Source: Nitrospirota bacterium | Lineage (GTDB): Bacteria > Nitrospirota > Nitrospiria > Nitrospirales > Nitrospiraceae | Direction: 5' to 3' | Length of the DNA: 8,838 bases | Assembly: GCA_020028195.1 (NCBI GenBank) | Contig: JAHWYE010000052.1 | Span: 1-8,838, forward strand | Shown here: positions 5,562 to 8,838 of the stretch, piece by piece | Layout of the letters: each line of letters opens with the position of its first letter | Numbering within the stretch: position 1 is the first letter of the stretch | Made by a program: the position numbers and the translations under genes | Notes under the pieces: generated by a model | Told to the model about the DNA's origin: nothing | Databases searched by the model: none | Seen by the model: the letters and a program-made list of their open reading frames with translations, nothing else

Positions 5562-7337
5562 TTAGGCTGTTAGCACTGTGTCCTTGTCCTCTCCAACCAC
5601 CGGCGTGCCCACTACCTGCTTCTTTTTCAACTCAGGCGGATCAGCCAGGATCATCTCATGGTTGCACCCGCCTGCCGGAATCATCGGATAACAGTTTTCA
5701 TATTGATCAACCGGCACGTCCACGAACACCGGCCGATCCACGGCCAGAGCTTCCTGGATGACATCATCAATCTCAGAGACCTTGGCCGCACGGAGCCCGA
5801 CCGCGCCGTACGCTTCGGCCAGTTTGACGAAGTCCGGCACCACGTCCAGATAGCTGGACGCGTAGCGGCCCTCGTAAAACAGATCCTGCCACTGGCGGAC
5901 CATGCCGTGGTACCGGTTATTGATGATGACGACCTTGACCGGCAGCTTGTTCACCACCGCCGTGGCCAGCTCTTGCGTGTTCATCTGCACGCTGCCGTCT
6001 CCGGCAACGCAGAGCACGAGTCTGCCTGGGAACGCGGCTTGCGCACCCATGGCGGCCGGGAACCCGAACCCCATGGTCCCTAGGCCTCCGGAGGTCAGCC
6101 ACCGGCGCGGCTTTGTCAGCTTGAAGTATTGGGCCGCCCACATCTGATGCTGACCGACATCCGTCGAGACGATCGGATCACGATCCTTGGTCAGCTCATA
6201 CAGACGCTTGATCACGTGCTGCGGTTTGATCGGGCCGTTCGAATCCTGTTCATAGGTGAGGGGATGCGCCCGCTGCCACTCATGAATCTGGTCCAACCAG
6301 GGTTTCCGAAGTTCCTTCTGTTCCCCGTTCACGGTGGCCCGAAGAATCTGGTTCAACTCCCGAAGCACACGTTTGCAATCTCCCACGATCGGAATATCCA
6401 CATTGACGTTCTTCCGGATGGAGGTGGGGTCAATGTCAATATGGATGACTTTCGCGTGCGGACAAAATTCGGACACTTTCCCGGTCACGCGGTCGTCGAA
6501 CCGGGCGCCAACGGCGATCACGAGGTCGGAATAATGCACGGCCATATTGGCCCAGTAGGTGCCGTGCATGCCCATCATGCCCATGGAGAGCGGGTGTTCC
6601 CCTGGGAACGCCCCGAGGGCCATGAGGGTCATGTCGACCGGGATGTTCATCATCTCGGCCAGTTCAATCAGCTCCTCGGAGGCCCCTGAGAACACAACGC
6701 CTCCGCCGACGTAGAGGATCGGCTTTCGGGCCTTGGCGATGGCCTCGGCCGCTTGCTTGATCTGCCATTTATTCCCATCGTACGTCGGGTTGTACCCTCT
6801 GATCGACACGGACCCGGGGTACTTGAAGTCCGTTTTATTCATGGAGACGTCTTTCGGAATGTCCACGAGAACCGGGCCCGGTCGGCCGGTCGTCGCGACA
6901 TAAAACGCCTCTTTGATCGTCACGGCCAGATCATTCACGTCCTTCACCAGGAAATTATATTTGGTGCAGGGACGGCTCAGACCCATGTTGTCGGCTTCTT
7001 GAAAGGCGTCGTTCCCGATCAGGCTCGTCGACACCTGGCCGGAAAAGCAGACGAGCGGAACCGAATCCATGGAGGCATCAACCAACGCGGTCACGATATT
7101 GCTCATGCCGGGCCCGGACGTCACCAGCGCCACGCCTGGTTTTCCCGTCGCCTTCGCATATCCTTCGGCCATATGGCCGGCGCCTTGCTCATGGCGGGTG
7201 AGGATCACGTCGATGTCCTTCTGCTGGTGGAGGATGTCGAAGATTTTGAGCACGACCCCCCCAGGCAAGGCAAAGAGCGTTTTCACTCCCTCGCGTTTGA
7301 GACACTCAACGAAAATTTCTGCGCCTGTGAGTTTCAT
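5562..7337 (-). CDS. ilvB: Acetolactate synthase large (catalytic) subunit
   Basis: This ThDP-, FAD- and Mg2+-dependent enzyme joins two pyruvates, or pyruvate with 2-ketobutyrate, in the first common step of branched-chain amino acid synthesis. With the ATG at 7337 it has 591 residues, typical for the family. The N-terminal ThDP domain has LPGG near 24-27 and the catalytic Glu50 in TRHEQGAGHMAEGYA. The central FAD-associated domain contains GARFDDRVTGK at about 277-287. The C-terminal ThDP domain carries the metal-binding GDGS at 446-449 followed by INN at 472-474, and MVRQWQ near 479-484 is the usual active-site segment. A GTG at 7349 would add four residues (MGAR), but the ATG has GAGGTG about nine bases upstream and gives the standard MKLTGAEI start. 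It is the first gene of the cluster, behind a predicted promoter and a leader of about 130 bases. Confidence 0.97.
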   Translation of the reverse strand: MKLTGAEIFVECLKREGVKTLFALPGGVVLKIFDILHQQKDIDVILTRHEQGAGHMAEGYAKATGKPGVALVTSGPGMSNIVTALVDASMDSVPLVCFSGQVSTSLIGNDAFQEADNMGLSRPCTKYNFLVKDVNDLAVTIKEAFYVATTGRPGPVLVDIPKDVSMNKTDFKYPGSVSIRGYNPTYDGNKWQIKQAAEAIAKARKPILYVGGGVVFSGASEELIELAEMMNIPVDMTLMALGAFPGEHPLSMGMMGMHGTYWANMAVHYSDLVIAVGARFDDRVTGKVSEFCPHAKVIHIDIDPTSIRKNVNVDIPIVGDCKRVLRELNQILRATVNGEQKELRKPWLDQIHEWQRAHPLTYEQDSNGPIKPQHVIKRLYELTKDRDPIVSTDVGQHQMWAAQYFKLTKPRRWLTSGGLGTMGFGFPAAMGAQAAFPGRLVLCVAGDGSVQMNTQELATAVVNKLPVKVVIINNRYHGMVRQWQDLFYEGRYASSYLDVVPDFVKLAEAYGAVGLRAAKVSEIDDVIQEALAVDRPVFVDVPVDQYENCYPMIPAGGCNHEMILADPPELKKKQVVGTPVVGEDKDTVLTA

Positions 7338-7352
7338 CCTAGCCCCCACCTC

Positions 7353-7432
7353 GCACTGGCTGCTGCGTCAGCGTGCCTGAGAAGTCAGCGGCAACAGTGG
7401 CGCATGCCGTGCGCAGCTCTTCCGAGAACTGC
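7353..7432 (-). promoter_or_regulatory. Structured ilvB leader with several small hairpins
   Basis: Between the predicted transcription start (around 7464) and the ilvB start there are about 125 untranslated bases. Three small stems can be drawn: 7353-7376 (GCAC/GTGC plus GCTG/CAGC with a two-base bulge, just before the ribosome binding site), 7400-7414 (GCGCA/TGCGC), and 7413-7432 (GCAG/CTGC plus CTC/GAG with a two-base bulge). The last two overlap at two bases. There is no T-box sequence and no intrinsic terminator. A regulatory role is only possible, not shown. Confidence 0.3.
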
Positions 7433-7470
7433 CAAAATCCCGCTGAAAAATCAATGGGTAAGAAAGCCAA

Positions 7471-7500
7471 ATACTACCATTCGTAACTTTATTGAGTCAA
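7471..7500 (-). promoter_or_regulatory. Predicted sigma70-type promoter of the ilvB cluster
   Basis: On the minus strand TTGACT (7500-7495) fits the -35 consensus at five of six bases. TAGTAT (7476-7471) fits the -10 at four of six, with an 18-base spacer. It lies about 134 bases upstream of the ilvB ATG in an AT-rich part of the divergent region. It is the only good match I see in this gap for the minus strand. Confidence 0.55.
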
Positions 7501-7511
7501 TAACAATTACG
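7482..7511. promoter_or_regulatory. Operator-like dyad over the ilvB -35 box
   Basis: A perfect 15-bp palindrome, TTATTGA-G-TCAATAA (7489-7503), covers the predicted -35 element. It is flanked by a second pair of arms, CGTAA (7482-7486) and TTACG (7507-7511), off-centre by one base. Such nested symmetry over a promoter element suggests a repressor or regulator site. It does not match Lrp or CodY consensus sequences as I know them, and the regulator is unknown. Confidence 0.5.
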
Positions 7512-7534
7512 GCGTCGCAGCGGTATGCGAGGCT

Positions 7535-7570
7535 CCACCACATCGTGTTATCCTTCCGTGTCTGTGGTGG
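7535..7570 (+). repeat. 8-bp perfect inverted repeat upstream of the glutaredoxin-like gene
   Basis: CCACCACA (7535-7542) and TGTGGTGG (7563-7570) are exact complements separated by 20 bases. The pair lies between the ilvB promoter region and the plus-strand gene. It could be a leader hairpin or a protein site; no T-run follows. No convincing promoter for the plus-strand gene was recognised nearby. Confidence 0.5.
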
Positions 7571-7624
7571 CGCCGGCAAGAACTGCGAATGCGAGAAGCC
7601 CCCGCCGCTCGGTCGAACGGTGCA

Positions 7625-7924
7625 ATGATCCAAGTCACGATCCTCTCACGGCAGGATTGCCATCTCTGCGAAGTCGTCCTGCGTATCGCCCGACAGGTCC
7701 AGATCGACGTGCCTTTCGTCCTCACGCGCATCGAAATCGACGGTGACGCCCGCCTGATCGAGCATTACGGTGCGCGTGTGCCGGTCGTGGTCATCAACGG
7801 ACAGGAAATCTTCGCGGGCAAGGTCACGGAAGGCGACTTCCGGCGGGCGGTCGAAGAAAAGACTGGTAAAAAGCCTCTAAAGCGGATACTGGACCGGCTC
7901 AGAGGTGCACTGAGGTGGAAGTAA
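7625..7924 (+). CDS. Glutaredoxin-like small thiol-redox protein
   Basis: This small protein of 99 residues has a thioredoxin fold of the glutaredoxin-like (DUF836-type) group. The first strand IQVTILSR leads into the redox motif Cys12-His-Leu-Cys15, and Val52-Pro53 marks the expected cis-proline before the strand VVVINGQEIFAG. A basic C-terminal tail (KKPLKRILDRLRGALRWK) follows the last helix. It is probably a cytoplasmic dithiol oxidoreductase, but the partner is unknown. The start is uncertain: the ATG at 7625 begins directly at the first strand but has a weak ribosome binding site, and the in-frame ATG at 7589 would add 12 residues (MREAPAARSNGA) that look unlike the fold. It is transcribed divergently from ilvB and convergently with the downstream lipoprotein gene, six bases away. 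It shows no obvious link to the amino acid pathway. Confidence 0.85.
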   Translation: MIQVTILSRQDCHLCEVVLRIARQVQIDVPFVLTRIEIDGDARLIEHYGARVPVVVINGQEIFAGKVTEGDFRRAVEEKTGKKPLKRILDRLRGALRWK

Positions 7925-7930
7925 CACCCC

Positions 7931-8794
7931 TCACTGCATCAAATGTTGAACCATCTTTTTTTGAATGAGGATTGCGCCGACTCCTATGATCTCCCCTGTT
8001 TCGATGTGAATGGCCTTGGCATTGAATTCAACCGCCTGAGGACTCAGTTCGGTATAAACACTGGTCACAATACAGTCGGCGCCGAGAAATTGCCCAACCC
8101 GCCTGAGCGACTCGTCACGAAATCTGCCGCCATGCGTCAGAACGAGCTCATCGGTCACCTTGGTCAATGACGCGCGTTCAATCACGGTCGTCGCTCCAAC
8201 GCCGTGCATTTTCATCGTCAGCTTATCCGTAAGATACCGTGCAAGCGGGCTGTGATTCTGCCCGGCTATATCTTCGACCGGGAGGATCGCGACCCGATTC
8301 ACGCCTTGATCCTTGAAATTTCCGGCGATTTGCTGAGCCAACTCACCCAGTCGGCCTTCCAATATTGTGACGGCAGGAAAGGCCGGCGCCGTTTCTTCGC
8401 GTAATGTCAGACGGACAAATTCGGGATTGAGTTTATATGCCCCTTTTGTAATAAACAGGTCGACAAAAAAACCGAGCGGAGCCCCGTACACTAAAGACAA
8501 GTTGGCCCACACTTTGTGGTCCCACGCTTGTCTAAGGATAACGGTTTCCGACCGGTAACCCTCCTTCTCGATCCCTACCAAAATGTCTCCTTTGCCACGT
8601 GGGAACTCAAAAATGGCGGGCGACAATTGAGGTTCTCTTCCGGGGACTAATATTTTGGCTCCGGGCGGATCTGTGGAAATGGGCACGCTGACCGGGGCAT
8701 ATTTGTTCAACGTGGTCGCGCAACCGGTGGAAACAGTCGGAAGGAGTGGTAGCAACCCTACAATCACCACTGCGGGCAAGTCGCGCAGCGTCAT
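7931..8794 (-). CDS. Lipoprotein with PEGA-like and FlgO/CsgG-like domains
   Basis: From the ATG at 8794 the protein has 287 residues. A hydrophobic signal (about 7-20) ends in a lipobox-like VSTGC, so Cys25 is the likely lipidation site and the protein should be anchored in the outer membrane or periplasm. Residues 36-90 (VPISTDPPGAKILV, then IEKEGYRSETVILR) resemble a PEGA-type beta domain. A hydrophobic patch follows at about 100-120 (YGAPLGFFVDLFITKGAYKLNP). From about 145 to 275 the sequence has the pattern of FlgO/CsgG-type domains: LAQQIAGNF, VNRVAILPVEDIAGQ, LARYLTDKLTMKM, TVIERASLTKV, LGADCIVTSVYTEL and IHIETGEIIGVGAIL. Such proteins are tied to envelope assemblies, but no specific role can be given. 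A GTG at 8827 would add 11 residues ahead of the signal and is less likely. The gene's promoter would lie beyond the window. Confidence 0.8.
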   Translation of the reverse strand: MTLRDLPAVVIVGLLPLLPTVSTGCATTLNKYAPVSVPISTDPPGAKILVPGREPQLSPAIFEFPRGKGDILVGIEKEGYRSETVILRQAWDHKVWANLSLVYGAPLGFFVDLFITKGAYKLNPEFVRLTLREETAPAFPAVTILEGRLGELAQQIAGNFKDQGVNRVAILPVEDIAGQNHSPLARYLTDKLTMKMHGVGATTVIERASLTKVTDELVLTHGGRFRDESLRRVGQFLGADCIVTSVYTELSPQAVEFNAKAIHIETGEIIGVGAILIQKKMVQHLMQ

Positions 8795-8838
8795 TGTCGA
8801 ATTCCGCGGGCTACAAGAGTCGGTCACGGTCCGCGATC

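Noticed and set aside
7377..7464. TTG-started leader peptide before ilvB with a Leu-Leu-Pro-Leu run
   Set aside because: Three leucine codons close together hint at attenuation, but there is no ribosome binding site, the start is a TTG and no terminator follows in the leader.
7526..7554. Promoter for the glutaredoxin-like gene based on TATCCT at 7549-7554
   Set aside because: No acceptable -35 element lies at the right distance, so the match is too weak to list.

Overview
The window is a chromosomal stretch dominated by one long minus-strand gene cluster for branched-chain amino acid and phosphatidylethanolamine synthesis. In transcription order it runs ilvB, ilvN, ilvC, psd, pssA, then a T-box leader, leuA, and the start of a cupin gene cut by the left edge. 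This gene order (ilvBNC-psd-pssA-leuA) is known from Nitrospira-like bacteria and Geobacter-type Deltaproteobacteria. The protein sequences, the GC-rich coding style and a palindromic intergenic repeat that I remember from Nitrospira genomes make Nitrospirota my best guess. That assignment is from memory and was not tested by a search.

Right part (about 7340-8838): a divergent intergenic region of roughly 275 bases separates ilvB (minus) from a small plus-strand glutaredoxin-like gene. It holds a plausible sigma70-type promoter for the ilv cluster, and a perfect 15-bp palindrome covers its -35 box. The glutaredoxin-like gene converges, with a gap of six bases, on a minus-strand lipoprotein gene that has a PEGA-like segment and a FlgO/CsgG-like C-terminal domain.

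Middle part (2300-7337): acetolactate synthase large and small subunits and ketol-acid reductoisomerase supply the first two steps of valine, leucine and isoleucine synthesis. They are followed by phosphatidylserine decarboxylase and phosphatidylserine synthase, which overlap by four bases if the GTG start of pssA is used. The three spacers between ilvB, ilvN, ilvC and psd are 81-110 bases long (87 for ilvB-ilvN), and each contains a different short degenerate repeat.

Left part (1-2300): immediately after pssA lies a well-formed T-box riboswitch with a CUC (leucine) specifier, the canonical T-box sequence and a strong intrinsic terminator. It is followed by a palindromic repeat of about 124 bp and then leuA. 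The apparent logic is that the ilv promoter drives the shared pathway and the phospholipid genes, while uncharged tRNA-Leu controls whether transcription continues into the leucine-specific branch enzyme. No undescribed enzyme system was found. The regulatory DNA (internal T-box, palindromic repeat, operator-like dyad, spacer repeats) is the most interesting content.
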